Assembly: GCA_001872625.1 (NCBI GenBank)
Contig: MNXP01000038.1
Location: 1-55,769, forward strand
Direction: 5' to 3'
Origin: Bacteroidetes bacterium CG2_30_33_31
Lineage (GTDB): Bacteria; Bacteroidota; Bacteroidia; Bacteroidales; UBA1556
DNA length: 55,769 bases
The position numbers were made by a program, and so were the translations under genes. The notes beneath the pieces were generated by a model. The model was not told where the DNA came from. It searched no databases and was given only the letters and a program-made list of their open reading frames with translations. How positions within the stretch are numbered: position 1 is the stretch's first letter; the number at the start of each line of letters is the position of its first letter. Positions 1-8,935 of the stretch are shown here, one piece after another.

Positions 1-17
1 GAGGCTTGGGTTTTTAA

Positions 18-37
18 GGCCTAAAAGGCCCGTTTTT
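18..37 (+). terminator. possible terminator hairpin at left edge
   Basis: GGCC at 18-21 and again at 27-30 can pair around a TAAAA loop, followed by CG and five T. This has the shape of a weak intrinsic terminator for a gene lying outside the window to the left. The stem is only four to five base pairs, so it could be chance. Confidence 0.25.
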
Positions 38-38
38 G

Positions 39-197
39 ATGGAAATATTTACTAATAAGATAGTTAAAGATATTGAAACATCTAAATCTCAAGGTCTGAA
101 GGCTAAAATTCAATCTGTATTTCTCAGCACTCCCTCCAAATTAATAAGCAAACCACTCGTAAAGTACATAGAAGATTTTTCAAACGGCAGCGCATGA
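39..197 (+). CDS. small ORF of unknown function (52 aa)
   Basis: An ATG-started frame of 52 codons ends in TGA at 195-197. It encodes a basic N-terminal half (starts MEIFTNKIVK) and ends KYIEDFSNGSA. I recognise no domain and there is no signal peptide. It lies directly after the hairpin at 18-37, in a stretch that otherwise looks non-coding. It may be a genuine small protein, a gene remnant or a chance ORF. Confidence 0.2.
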   Translation: MEIFTNKIVKDIETSKSQGLKAKIQSVFLSTPSKLISKPLVKYIEDFSNGSA

Positions 198-1079
198 AGC
201 GGATGTAGTTCAACATGTACTCCTCACTGGGTGCTGCGCACCGCTCAGAGTCCTATTTATTGCCCATAGGTTTTTTTATCCGCATTTTTGATTTCGGAAG
301 TTATTTAATTAATTTTCAGAGAGTTTATGCTGAAATATTCTGACTTAAATTCTAAAAAAATCGTTTCTTGTTTTTCATTTTTTCAACATTATCAAGGTCA
401 GCGTATTTTATAAAGTCAGATGTTTGGTTTTTTATTTTCCGTACGTTTTGCCATTTTGCTTTTCAGCCAATAGCTGTCGGCTTGCTAAATTTTCGATGCA
501 AAACTCTAAATTCGGGCGAGCTTTAAAGTCCGCGAAATTTAGTCCGCGTAATATATTCTGTTTCGCTTTAAAGTCAACTAGTCAATTTTCGTTCTGTTGA
601 ATTCAGATTGTTTATTCGACGTGTTTTTATTCTTAGAAGTCTCAAAATTTGAATTCTGCAACTGCTTTTCTTGGTTTAGTCAACTTATGGGCAACGAATG
701 TATATCCACCATATGGCGGTTATTTCGTACTTAGTTTTAGGTTATTTAATTTATTTAATTCTCTGTATTTTAATACTATGTTCGTTTTTAAACGCTACCT
801 TCAGCTTAGCTCAGGGCAGCTGTTGTCAGTTTTATCCATTTTTTTGGTTTTAAGCAGATTTGTAATTATTTTCGAGACAAATATAATATTTTACTTAAAG
901 CACAAACTAAATATCTAAATTATCCATTGGACTTTTTATTTGATCAAACCCTTTGGTTGTAATATGAATTTGAATCTCGGTGGTTTTGTTGTTGGCATAA
1001 TTCCAATAATCAGCTATTTAACAAAATAAAATAAATTAATTTATTAACAATCAGTTGGTTAGTTATTAACAGGGAAAGA
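198..1079. other. long intergenic region without a supportable gene
   Basis: Nearly 0.9 kb, T-rich, without a convincing gene. A TTG-started frame at 649-918 (89 codons, rich in Phe, Leu, Asn and Tyr) is possible but resembles nothing I can name. Around 515-570 the phrase GCTTTAAAGTC occurs twice, and fragments such as AAATTTCGCGGAC and its complement recur, giving local inverted symmetry. The stretch ends abruptly in the middle of a cytochrome c reading frame near 1080, which suggests a rearrangement joint or decayed DNA. Confidence 0.4.
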
Positions 1080-1642
1080 TGGTTTTTAGACAGTCTAACG
1101 TCCAGCTTTGCTGCAAACAATTTACGCGTTTATGATCTTACTCATAACATCAGAGAAATTTTTGATGCTGTAAAACATTCAGGTGGTCGTATGAGAACAG
1201 CTGGCACAAAATCTTATAACAGCAATATGCCAGATTATACTAACATTCTATCTGATGCATTAGCATGGGACATTGTAAAATTCTTGAAAGAAGAAACAGT
1301 AAATACTGATGCATTATATGATTTAGTAACAACAGGCGTTTATCCAACTGGAACTGTTACATATAAAAACATTGGCAAAGATGGGAACAAACAGGCTGGT
1401 GAAACTTATTTTGCTGCAAAATGTGCAAGTTGCCATGGCGTAAGTGGCTCAACAATCCCAGGTAATGCGGAAGAAACTGTTGGCTCAATTGCACGCAATG
1501 AACCTTATTGGTTGTTTTTTCAATTAAAATTTGGACGTCAAGGAACCGCTATGCAAACTATTTCTACGTACGTCATATTACTTTGGCTGAAGGCAAAGAT
1601 TTATATAAAGCTTTAAGCGATACAACTGATTTTCCAAACTGA
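1080..1642 (+). pseudogene. broken c-type cytochrome (5'-truncated, frameshifted)
   Basis: The reading frame is open from about 1080 and carries cytochrome c sequence (LRVYDLTHNIREIFDA) upstream of the first in-frame ATG at 1191, so the natural start is missing. A heme-binding CASCH motif is encoded at 1422-1436. After about 1550 the frame drifts into ISTYVILLW and stops at 1616. In another frame, the sequence continues plausibly as RHITLAEGKDLYKALSDTT and stops at 1640-1642 just before a terminator. I infer loss of the 5' end, including any signal peptide, plus a single-base indel near 1553-1580. The intact protein was probably an exported diheme or c-type cytochrome. A sequencing error could explain the frameshift but not the missing 5' end. 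Confidence 0.7.
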
Positions 1643-1660
1643 TAATTTTGGTCTTATAAG

Positions 1661-1689
1661 AGACGGGGGATTTCCCCAGTCTTTTTTTT
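1661..1689 (+). terminator. intrinsic terminator after the cytochrome pseudogene
   Basis: AGAC-GGGG at 1661-1669 pairs with CCCC-AGTCT at 1674-1682 around a short ATTT loop, followed by a run of T. It lies 18 bp after the restored stop codon at 1642, which supports that the pseudogene frame used to end there. Confidence 0.75.
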
Positions 1690-1734
1690 GCTCATTAATA
1701 TTCTTAATTAAATTGTAAATCTGATAATTGTATA

Positions 1735-3654
1735 TCAGAATAATCTATTTCCACCCCATTGATAATGATTGTCTATCATTTCTATTTTTTCGTTATCCAA
1801 AAGCCACCGTATTACTTTTAAGGTATTTTCTTCATTATATTTTGGCAAGTAATTCACCATTTCTTCTAATGTCATTGGTTTATCGCTAAGCATTGGCTTT
1901 ATTTCTTTGAGAATATTATCGAACTCTATCTCGCTCATTGCAAGCTTATTACGATTTTTACATACATCGCATTTTCCACAGCGTTTTGCGTCACTTTCGC
2001 CAAAATATTCCATCAATATCAAATTTCTACATTTGGAATAATGGCCAATATATTCGAGAATTGCTTCAAGTCTTTTGGCGGCATTTTCTTTTAACCGCTC
2101 ATAACTATTTTTGGTAAATATCAGATTTCTGCTATCGAGTCTTTCGGTGTTGAAAATAATTTTTGGTTTTCCGCTTCGCGGCACATAATTGATATAATTA
2201 AGCCTATCCAGTAGAAGAAGTGCGTTTTCTATTGCCAATGGTGTTGTCTTCAATCTATTGGCGATAACATCTTCATCAATTACTACAAAATCAGTAAATA
2301 ATCCGCTGTAAGATCTTATCAAGATATCTATTAAAACTGCCATTTTTGGATTTTTTACTTGATATCGATATAGTTCTTGTTTGTCTACACAAATAAAAAC
2401 TTTTGAGGGAGAATTTACAGAATCGGAAAGAAAGATATACGATTCCTTTTCAAGAAACTTAAGTGCACTATATGTTGGCAAAGCTTCGAGTTTGTACATT
2501 TTAATAAAGTCGCTAATCACAAAATCGAAACTTTCATCTTTTCCACTACCATAAGCCAGTTGAAAGAAATTGCCGAGAGCTTCGTAAACAGCTTTTATAG
2601 TTTTTAGCGGAGGGAAACTCATTTCGAAATTTCTTTTCAAATTTTTGATGTCATTATCATCGTGAATAATTATTGCATAAGCTGGTTTTCCATCGCGACC
2701 AGCTCTGCCAGCTTCCTGATAATAAGCCTCTGGAGAATCTGGAATATCGAAATGTATTACAGAGCGAACATTTGATTTGTCGATACCCATGCCAAAAGCA
2801 TTGGTGCTAACAATTATGCGCACAGCTCCGCGCATCCAATCTTTCTGTTTTTGGTCGCGCAGTTCAGCCTCCAGCCCAGCATGATAATAATGCGAACGTA
2901 TTCCGTTGACATTCAGCATATCTGATATTTCACGAGTTTTGCGTCTGTTGCGCACATAAATTATTCCTGTGCCTTCAATTCTATTAAGCGACTGCAAGAG
3001 CCTTCGGTTTTTATCTTCTGAATTTATTACTGCGTAAATAAGGTTTTCTCTGGAGAAACTCAATCTTAAAACATTTTTGCTTTTGAATAATAATTTCTGC
3101 TGTATATCATCCACAACTTCTGGAGTGGCTGTTCCAGTTAGTGCAAGCAAAGGAATTGTGGGAATATAATCTCTAATTTCAGCAATTTCAAGATAAGCAG
3201 GGCGAAAGTCGTAACCCCATTGCGAAATGCAATGTGCTTCATCAACAACCAAAAGAGCAACTCTCATCTTTTTTAATCGCTCCAAAAAAACTTCTGTGCG
3301 CAACCTCTCGGGCGACACATATAGAAATTTTACATCGCCATAAACACAATTATCAAGATTTATATCTATTTCGCGAGCCGACATTCCAGAATAGACTGCT
3401 TTAGCGTTGATTTTCCTCTTGCTGAGATTTTCCACCTGATCTTTCATCAAGGCAATCAAAGGAGTAACCACAATGGTTATGCCTTCGAGCATTAGCGCTG
3501 GCAATTGAAACGTTAGAGATTTACCTCCACCAGTAGGCATCAATCCGAGAGTATCTTTGCCTTCCAAAACAGAATTGATGACCTCTTCTTGTAGCGGTCT
3601 AAAAGTGGAATATCCCCAATATTTTATCAATGTTTGTTTTGTGTTTAAAGGCAT
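1735..3654 (-). CDS. recQ: RecQ family ATP-dependent DNA helicase
   Basis: A 639-aa superfamily 2, 3'-5' DNA helicase acting in recombinational repair and fork rescue. The helicase core holds Walker A PTGGGKS (residues 40-46), DEAH (138-141), the TGTATP motif near 173, and the arginine-finger motif GRAGRDGKP near 322. After it comes a RecQ zinc subdomain with Cys residues in SKCRNLI and CGKCDVC, followed by a short winged-helix-like tail. Escherichia coli RecQ is about 609 aa; I see no clear HRDC domain at the C-terminus. It is a single gene; the adjacent cytochrome pseudogene is convergent with it and the DUF2177 operon divergent. The start at 3654 gives the usual N-terminus just before the core. 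Confidence 0.93.
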   Translation of the reverse strand: MPLNTKQTLIKYWGYSTFRPLQEEVINSVLEGKDTLGLMPTGGGKSLTFQLPALMLEGITIVVTPLIALMKDQVENLSKRKINAKAVYSGMSAREIDINLDNCVYGDVKFLYVSPERLRTEVFLERLKKMRVALLVVDEAHCISQWGYDFRPAYLEIAEIRDYIPTIPLLALTGTATPEVVDDIQQKLLFKSKNVLRLSFSRENLIYAVINSEDKNRRLLQSLNRIEGTGIIYVRNRRKTREISDMLNVNGIRSHYYHAGLEAELRDQKQKDWMRGAVRIIVSTNAFGMGIDKSNVRSVIHFDIPDSPEAYYQEAGRAGRDGKPAYAIIIHDDNDIKNLKRNFEMSFPPLKTIKAVYEALGNFFQLAYGSGKDESFDFVISDFIKMYKLEALPTYSALKFLEKESYIFLSDSVNSPSKVFICVDKQELYRYQVKNPKMAVLIDILIRSYSGLFTDFVVIDEDVIANRLKTTPLAIENALLLLDRLNYINYVPRSGKPKIIFNTERLDSRNLIFTKNSYERLKENAAKRLEAILEYIGHYSKCRNLILMEYFGESDAKRCGKCDVCKNRNKLAMSEIEFDNILKEIKPMLSDKPMTLEEMVNYLPKYNEENTLKVIRWLLDNEKIEMIDNHYQWGGNRLF

Positions 3655-4048
3655 TCCTGTGTTTTATTTTCTTATTTCAGATTTTAAAAATATTATATTA
3701 GAGTATTACTTTTGACAAAAAGAATTTATCATTATGCTTTTAAAAAGCTTTTCGGCACAAACTTACATATAAATTCATGATTATTTATCATTAATAAAAC
3801 TTAAAAATACAAATTAATTTTTGGAATCTGCATATTTACTGTGAATTAGTAAATACTTAACCAAAAATAATCATGGTTGAATTTCCCAATTTAAATTGTT
3901 TCAGGATTATTTGCCTCGATAAACTAATTTAAATTATAAAAAGGTTTTTTTAACTTAGTGAGGTTTTTGAGCAATGAATAAATATGTTTATCTTTGATAA
4001 AGATTTTACAGTTTAATTATTATTTTCAAAACCTCAAATTAATAAGAG
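3655..4048. other. AT-rich intergenic region between divergent genes
   Basis: 394 bp between recQ (-) and the DUF2177 gene (+). Apart from the plus-strand promoter near its right end I see no ORF, strong hairpin or repeat. Confidence 0.5.
3966..3996 (+). promoter_or_regulatory. Bacteroidota-type promoter for the DUF2177-plsY operon
   Basis: A TTTTG box ending at 3969 lies 19 bp before TATCTTTG (3989-3996), matching the TTTG / TAnnTTTG pattern of the Bacteroidota housekeeping sigma factor. It is 52 bp upstream of the first gene of the operon at 4049. This is a motif match only. Confidence 0.5.
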
Positions 4049-4456
4049 ATGAATATTAGAAGTTTAATATTTAGTTACATACTTACCTTCATAGTTTTTC
4101 TTATTGTAGATATGGCTTGGTTGGGTTTTATTGCAAAAAACCTTTATCACAGATATCTCGGAGAGTTTTTATCCGATACAGTAAATTGGACAGCTGCTTT
4201 TGTATTTTATTTAATATATGTTGTAGGTGTTTCTGTTTTTGCTATTTATCCTGCAATCAATAAAGATTCAGCTTTTAATGCAATTCTTTTGGGAGCTTTA
4301 TTTGGCGCTTTTGCTTATGCAACTTATGACTTAACAAATTTGGCGACTATGAAAAATTGGCCTTTGACAATAGTTATTATTGATATTTTTTGGGGAGCTT
4401 TTCTAACGGCAGTGGTAAGTTTTGTCGGATTTCACATTGTAAAATTGGTTCATTAA
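4049..4456 (+). CDS. DUF2177 family membrane protein
   Basis: A 135-aa protein with four predicted membrane helices (about 8-30, 47-68, 79-97 and 107-130) and the family's typical phrases VDMAWLGFIAKNLY and GAFAYATYDLTNLATMKNWP. DUF2177 proteins are inner-membrane proteins of unknown activity. It is the first gene of a tight plus-strand operon and lies 16 bp before the fatty acid kinase fusion, with PlsY at the end of the operon. The context suggests a membrane lipid role, but nothing in the sequence shows a reaction. Confidence 0.8.
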   Translation: MNIRSLIFSYILTFIVFLIVDMAWLGFIAKNLYHRYLGEFLSDTVNWTAAFVFYLIYVVGVSVFAIYPAINKDSAFNAILLGALFGAFAYATYDLTNLATMKNWPLTIVIIDIFWGAFLTAVVSFVGFHIVKLVH

Positions 4457-4472
4457 TATATAACTTTAATTA

Positions 4473-6272
4473 ATGCATAAAACTGAACAGCAGATAGTTA
4501 ATGGTAAACAACTTTATTATGCTTTTGTGGCTGGAAGCAAACAGTTGTTACATCATCAGGCAGAAATAAATCAGATTAATGTTTTTCCAGTAAGCGATAA
4601 AGACACGGGAACAAATTTGGCATCTACCGTTCGTTCGGTTATCGACAATCTTAAGCCTAATAAATCATATAAGACTACCATTGCCAATATTGCAGAGGCA
4701 GCATTAATTGGAGCCAGAGGAAATTCAGGAGTAATTTTTGCGCAATTTCTCTATGGTATGAGCGTAGAAACCACTAATAAGCAAACGATTACGCTTTCTG
4801 AATTTGCCGAAAGTGTAAAAAAATCTATCCCTTATATTTATGATGCTATAGGAGCGCCTGTTGAAGGAACTATGCTGACGGTTATAAAAGATTGGTCAAA
4901 TTTTTTAAACAGTAGAAAGGAAGAAATACATGATTTTAGAAAAGTGATAATCGACTCTTTTCAAATGCTCGAGAAATCATTATTAGAAACCACTTCTAAA
5001 TTGAAGGTTTTAAGCAAATATGGCGTTGTAGATGCTGGGGCTAAAGGTTTTGTGGTTTTTATTAAAGGAATTATAGATTTTATTAATAGCAGAAATATTA
5101 GATATTTAGTTGTGGAGTCGAGTGAAAATGTTTCTCTTATACATTCCGATGAATCTTATGATGAAGAAATTACCCATCGTTTTTGTACAGAAGCTATTTT
5201 GAAAAATTTGAAAATTGGTAAGGCAGAATTACAAAACTTTCTTGCCAAAAGTGGCGATTCGGTAGTTGTGGCAGGGTCGGAAAGTGTTTGCCGAATACAT
5301 ATTCATTCCAACGAACCAGCACAACTTTTCTATCAACTTAAAGATTTTGGAACAATAACTTTTCAAAAAGTTGACGACATGGTTCGCCAGAGAGAAATTG
5401 TTGCCAACAGAAAATGGAATATTGCTTTAGTAACTGATTCTACATGCGATTTGTCACAGGAATTAATCGACTTTTATCAAATTAATGTGGTTCCTCTAAA
5501 TTTGAATTTTGGCGAAAATCATTATTTAGATAAAGTAACAATTCAAGCCGATCAGTTCTATGATATGCTCGAAAACAGTCAAGAATTTCCAAAAACATCG
5601 CAGATAAACCAAAGAGCATTTACCAACATTTATTCACATTTGGCTTCACATTACGATGCTATTATTGCCATTCATCTAACTTCTCAGTTTAGTGGAACTT
5701 TTGCCAATAGTGTAAAAGCTGCCAATCAAATAAAAAAGGAATTCAACAAGCCAGTTTATGTTTTCGATTCAAAAAATCTTTCAGGTGCTTTGGGTTTATT
5801 GGTGCTTAAAACTGCCCAAAGCATTGAAGCTGGCAAAGACATAGAATCCATAATAAAATCTTTAAAATCGGATATCTTAAATGCCAAAATTTTTGTAAGT
5901 GTAAGAAATTTAAAATTTATGATTAAGGGCGGAAGAGTTTCAAAACCCAAAGGATTGATTGCCTCTGCTCTGGGATTGAATCCTGTGATTTCTATGGACG
6001 ATAATGGAAAATCGATATTATTTGGCAAAACTTTTAGTCAGAAATCCAGCCTGAACAAAATATTCGCACACATAGAAAAAATTAGTTTTGGAAGAGTTGT
6101 TTGGAATTACATAATGTTGCATGCTCATAATCCAGAAGGGGCAAGAGCTGCACAAGAAAAAATGCTTGAAATCACTGGAAAGCTTCCAGTTTCTGTGGTT
6201 GATATTTCACCAGTAATTGGAATGCACGCTGGCAATGGTGCCATTGCAATATCTATTTTATTTAATAACTAA
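4473..6272 (+). CDS. FakA-FakB fusion: DAK2-domain kinase joined to DegV fatty-acid-binding protein
   Basis: 599 aa. The N-terminal DAK2/FakA kinase domain (about 1-200) carries the metal/ATP signature NVFPVSDKDTGTNLAST (37-52) and GARGNSG near 83. A FakA-like middle part follows (about 220-310, with IHIHSNEPAQLF). The C-terminal half from about residue 313 is a complete DegV/EDD fold opening with ALVTDSTCDLS and containing the conserved SQFSGTF and GGRVSKPKG motifs. In Firmicutes FakA phosphorylates a fatty acid that is bound by a separate FakB (DegV), giving acyl-phosphate. Here both parts are one polypeptide. The downstream PlsY uses acyl-phosphate, which fits a pathway from free fatty acid to lysophosphatidate. 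Predicted cytosolic. Function is inferred from domains and context. Confidence 0.85.
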   Translation: MHKTEQQIVNGKQLYYAFVAGSKQLLHHQAEINQINVFPVSDKDTGTNLASTVRSVIDNLKPNKSYKTTIANIAEAALIGARGNSGVIFAQFLYGMSVETTNKQTITLSEFAESVKKSIPYIYDAIGAPVEGTMLTVIKDWSNFLNSRKEEIHDFRKVIIDSFQMLEKSLLETTSKLKVLSKYGVVDAGAKGFVVFIKGIIDFINSRNIRYLVVESSENVSLIHSDESYDEEITHRFCTEAILKNLKIGKAELQNFLAKSGDSVVVAGSESVCRIHIHSNEPAQLFYQLKDFGTITFQKVDDMVRQREIVANRKWNIALVTDSTCDLSQELIDFYQINVVPLNLNFGENHYLDKVTIQADQFYDMLENSQEFPKTSQINQRAFTNIYSHLASHYDAIIAIHLTSQFSGTFANSVKAANQIKKEFNKPVYVFDSKNLSGALGLLVLKTAQSIEAGKDIESIIKSLKSDILNAKIFVSVRNLKFMIKGGRVSKPKGLIASALGLNPVISMDDNGKSILFGKTFSQKSSLNKIFAHIEKISFGRVVWNYIMLHAHNPEGARAAQEKMLEITGKLPVSVVDISPVIGMHAGNGAIAISILFNN

Positions 6273-6283
6273 TATTTTACTCT

Positions 6284-7060
6284 ATGGGAATATCATTTCT
6301 TCAAGCTTTTCTAATAATTATTGGCCTACTTACTTTGCTGTGGATGCTAAGTGTGGCAATAAAAAATGTAAGCATTATTGACCTTTTTTGGGGGTTTGGC
6401 TTTGTGGTGGCAAATGCCTTTTATTTCGTTTCCTCTGGCGATTTTAGCACAAGAAAAATTGTATTGCTTGCTTTGGTAACTATATGGGGATTAAGGCTTT
6501 CCATTTATCTCGCTTGGCGAAATCTTGGTAAAGGTGAAGATTTCCGCTATCAGGAATTTCGAAGAAAATACGGTGCTGAACGCTATTGGTGGGTAAGTTA
6601 TTTTCAGGTATTTTTGCTTCAAGGAATCTTAATTCTACTTGTATCTTTGCCTTTGTTAGGAGCAAATTTTGGCACCCAATCTGAAAACTTTTTCTTTTTA
6701 GATTACCTTGGTATTTTGATTTGGATTATTGGATTTGCGTTCGAGTCTGGTGGCGATTTTCAGCTTACAAAGTTTAAGCAAAACCCTGCTAACAAAGGGA
6801 AAGTATTAAACACTGGCTTTTGGAAATATACCCGACATCCAAATTATTTTGGCGACTCAGCAGTATGGTGGTCTTACGCAATTTTTAGCATTGCCGCCGG
6901 TAGCTATTGGCAAATTGTAGGTTCAATACTCATGACATTATTGATAATTAAAGTCTCTGGTGTTGCTTTGCTCGAAAAAACTTTAAACAATTCAAAACCG
7001 CAATACCAAGAATACATAAAAGAAACAAATTCCTTTTTCCCATGGTTTCCTAAAAAATAA
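6284..7060 (+). CDS. DUF1295 / steroid 5-alpha reductase-like membrane enzyme
   Basis: 258 aa with about six or seven membrane helices. The C-terminal third has the family signature: FWKYTRHPNYFGD (near 183-195), matching the NADPH- or SAM-binding motif shared by DUF1295, 5-alpha reductases and isoprenylcysteine methyltransferases. Another conserved phrase is SIIDLFWGFGF near 30. The family modifies lipophilic substrates, but the substrate here is unknown. It sits 11 bp after the fatty acid kinase fusion and 6 bp before the peroxiredoxin, clearly in the same transcript, so a lipid substrate is a reasonable guess. Confidence 0.82.
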   Translation: MGISFLQAFLIIIGLLTLLWMLSVAIKNVSIIDLFWGFGFVVANAFYFVSSGDFSTRKIVLLALVTIWGLRLSIYLAWRNLGKGEDFRYQEFRRKYGAERYWWVSYFQVFLLQGILILLVSLPLLGANFGTQSENFFFLDYLGILIWIIGFAFESGGDFQLTKFKQNPANKGKVLNTGFWKYTRHPNYFGDSAVWWSYAIFSIAAGSYWQIVGSILMTLLIIKVSGVALLEKTLNNSKPQYQEYIKETNSFFPWFPKK

Positions 7061-7066
7061 ATTGTT

Positions 7067-7804
7067 ATGGACTTTATAATAAAAAATATCTGGCTTATTC
7101 TTTTCGTGCTTTGGGGATTGCCATTGAGTTTCTACAGAAGCCGATTTCGTAAAATTGTCTATCAAACAGATAGCTGGACAATAAATATAAAGCCAATTTT
7201 TTGGAAAGAAATCAAAGGACTTTTTGGCAATATTTATCCAGATAAATTGGATTATAAGAAATTTAGAAATTTCTATTTATTTTATCTGGCTATATATTTT
7301 ATTCTTTTTATTGCATATTTAAATTTTAATAATACTTACAAAATGGAAAAAATTACTGTTGGAAGCTCTGTTCCTACTTTCGAATTGAACGACCAAAACG
7401 GACAATTGTTTAGTCTCGACTCAGTGTTGGGCAAAAAAAATTTAGTAATATATTTTTATCCAAAGGACGATAGCCCAGGATGCACTAAAGAAGCATGCTC
7501 CTTTCGAGATCAATTTGAAGTATTCGAGCAAGCTGACGCCATGATAATCGGCATAAGCACTCAGTCGGTCGAAAGTCATCGTGAATTTGCCAAAAAACAC
7601 CATTTAAAATATACACTCTTGAGCGATTCAGATAAGAAAGTAACAAAGCTATTTGATGTGCCCACAAATTTATTTGGTTTAATCCCAGGCAGAGTTACAT
7701 ACATTATAAATAAACAAGCTAAAGTGGTTTATCTTTTCAACTCACAGATTCAAGCACAGAAGCATGTTGATGAAGCATTAAGAATATTACAAACAATGAA
7801 ATGA
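7067..7804 (+). CDS. membrane-anchored peroxiredoxin (Bcp/AhpC-TSA type)
   Basis: 245 aa. Residues 93-245 form a complete Bcp/PrxQ-type thiol peroxidase starting MEKITVGSSVP, with the peroxidatic and resolving cysteines in SPGCTKEACSF. Residues 1-92 are an extension with a helix at about 6-22 and another at about 68-84, separated by a basic stretch. This would place the peroxidase domain on one side of the inner membrane. The internal ATG at 7343 could be a second start that yields a soluble Bcp of normal length (about 153 aa). The gene is 6 bp after the DUF1295 gene and its stop overlaps the plsY start (ATGA). Confidence 0.87.
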   Translation: MDFIIKNIWLILFVLWGLPLSFYRSRFRKIVYQTDSWTINIKPIFWKEIKGLFGNIYPDKLDYKKFRNFYLFYLAIYFILFIAYLNFNNTYKMEKITVGSSVPTFELNDQNGQLFSLDSVLGKKNLVIYFYPKDDSPGCTKEACSFRDQFEVFEQADAMIIGISTQSVESHREFAKKHHLKYTLLSDSDKKVTKLFDVPTNLFGLIPGRVTYIINKQAKVVYLFNSQIQAQKHVDEALRILQTMK

Positions 7805-8406
7805 GTTTGCCCTACGAAATAATTTTAATTTTTCTTACATATTTGTGGGCTTCTATTCCTTTTGGCTACATAATAACGAAATTATCTACTGGCAAAAACA
7901 TTTTAGAGTTGGGCAGTGGAAATGTTGGCTCTACAAATGTGAGACGTATTGCTGGCAAAAAAATGTCGGTGATTACACAGTTCTTGGATATGCTAAAAGG
8001 ACTTTTGCCCGTCGCTCTGCTTCTATATTTTACACAAAATGAAGTAGTTACTTCTTCTCCAAATTTCATATTTTTACTTGCTTTTGCTACAATAATTGGA
8101 CACAATTTCAGCATATTTTTAAAATTTGAGGGAGGCAAAGGAGTAAATACCACTCTTGGAGCATCGCTATTATTGGCACCTTACTCTGTATTTATTTCAG
8201 TGCTAATGTATTTTATGGTAAAATGGCGATTTAAATTTGTCTCCTTAAGTTCTATTATTTTGGCCATCTCCTTGCCAATGGTTGAATTAATTTTTCATTA
8301 TATGACAAGCACATTTTATTATTTGCTGACTTGTTCGGTTCTAATAATCATTATGCATCGGAAAAATATTCAGAGGCTTATAAAAGGAAATGAGTTGAGG
8401 TCTTAA
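7801..8406 (+). CDS. plsY: glycerol-3-phosphate acyltransferase PlsY
   Basis: 201 aa, polytopic inner-membrane protein. It transfers the acyl group from acyl-phosphate to glycerol-3-phosphate, making lysophosphatidic acid. The three PlsY motifs are visible: SIPFGYIITKLSTGKNILELGSGNVGST at the N-terminus, GHNFSIFLKFEGGKGVNTTLG in the middle, and the later RFKFVSLSSI motif. Length is normal for the family. It overlaps the peroxiredoxin stop by 4 nt and ends the operon. The acyl-phosphate could come from PlsX elsewhere in the genome or from the FakA-FakB fusion in this operon. Confidence 0.93.
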   Translation: MSLPYEIILIFLTYLWASIPFGYIITKLSTGKNILELGSGNVGSTNVRRIAGKKMSVITQFLDMLKGLLPVALLLYFTQNEVVTSSPNFIFLLAFATIIGHNFSIFLKFEGGKGVNTTLGASLLLAPYSVFISVLMYFMVKWRFKFVSLSSIILAISLPMVELIFHYMTSTFYYLLTCSVLIIIMHRKNIQRLIKGNELRS

Positions 8407-8419
8407 AAGGCTATTTTTG

Positions 8420-8935
8420 CTATCTTTTTTTGGTGCTGGTAAATATCATTTCCAAAATTACTATCAATAGAGTAGTAAGGAAACTACTTAAAATCACACG
8501 AAAAATAATATTGCCAAGTTCCGATAGGCGAAAAGATTCGAGAAAAAACAGCAAAAAATGGTGTATAAAAACTATGAGCGCAGTGTAGAGAGTAAAAGTA
8601 GGAAGTCCCATAAAATTTATTCCAGGTAGAATTCCAGAGTCTTTATCTCTTTTGGGCAATAAAAGACTCGAAATTGAAGGTCTTAGAAATGCGACAAATG
8701 TTGCTGTTGCGGCATTCATGCCCAAGCTACCAGTAAAAATATCTACCAGAAAACCCAAAGAAAATGACGATAAAAGCAACAGCCATCTTGGAGTTTCAAA
8801 AGGTAAGAGTACAATAAACATTAAATAAACATAAGGATTAAAATATCCTCCCAAATTTATTTTATTGAACACAAATATCTGAGCTATTAAAAGCAGAATA
8901 AACCTTACAATATTTTTAATTATCTCATTGTTCAT
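8420..8935 (-). CDS. mreD: rod shape-determining protein MreD
   Basis: 171 aa, five to six predicted membrane helices, no charged soluble domain. It has the size and hydrophobic profile of MreD, the membrane partner of MreC in the elongasome. Its start overlaps the end of mreC by 11 nt, and it is the last gene of purH-mreB-mreC-mreD. Sequence conservation of MreD is low, so position carries much of the assignment. Confidence 0.85.
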   Translation of the reverse strand: MNNEIIKNIVRFILLLIAQIFVFNKINLGGYFNPYVYLMFIVLLPFETPRWLLLLSSFSLGFLVDIFTGSLGMNAATATFVAFLRPSISSLLLPKRDKDSGILPGINFMGLPTFTLYTALIVFIHHFLLFFLESFRLSELGNIIFRVILSSFLTTLLIVILEMIFTSTKKR

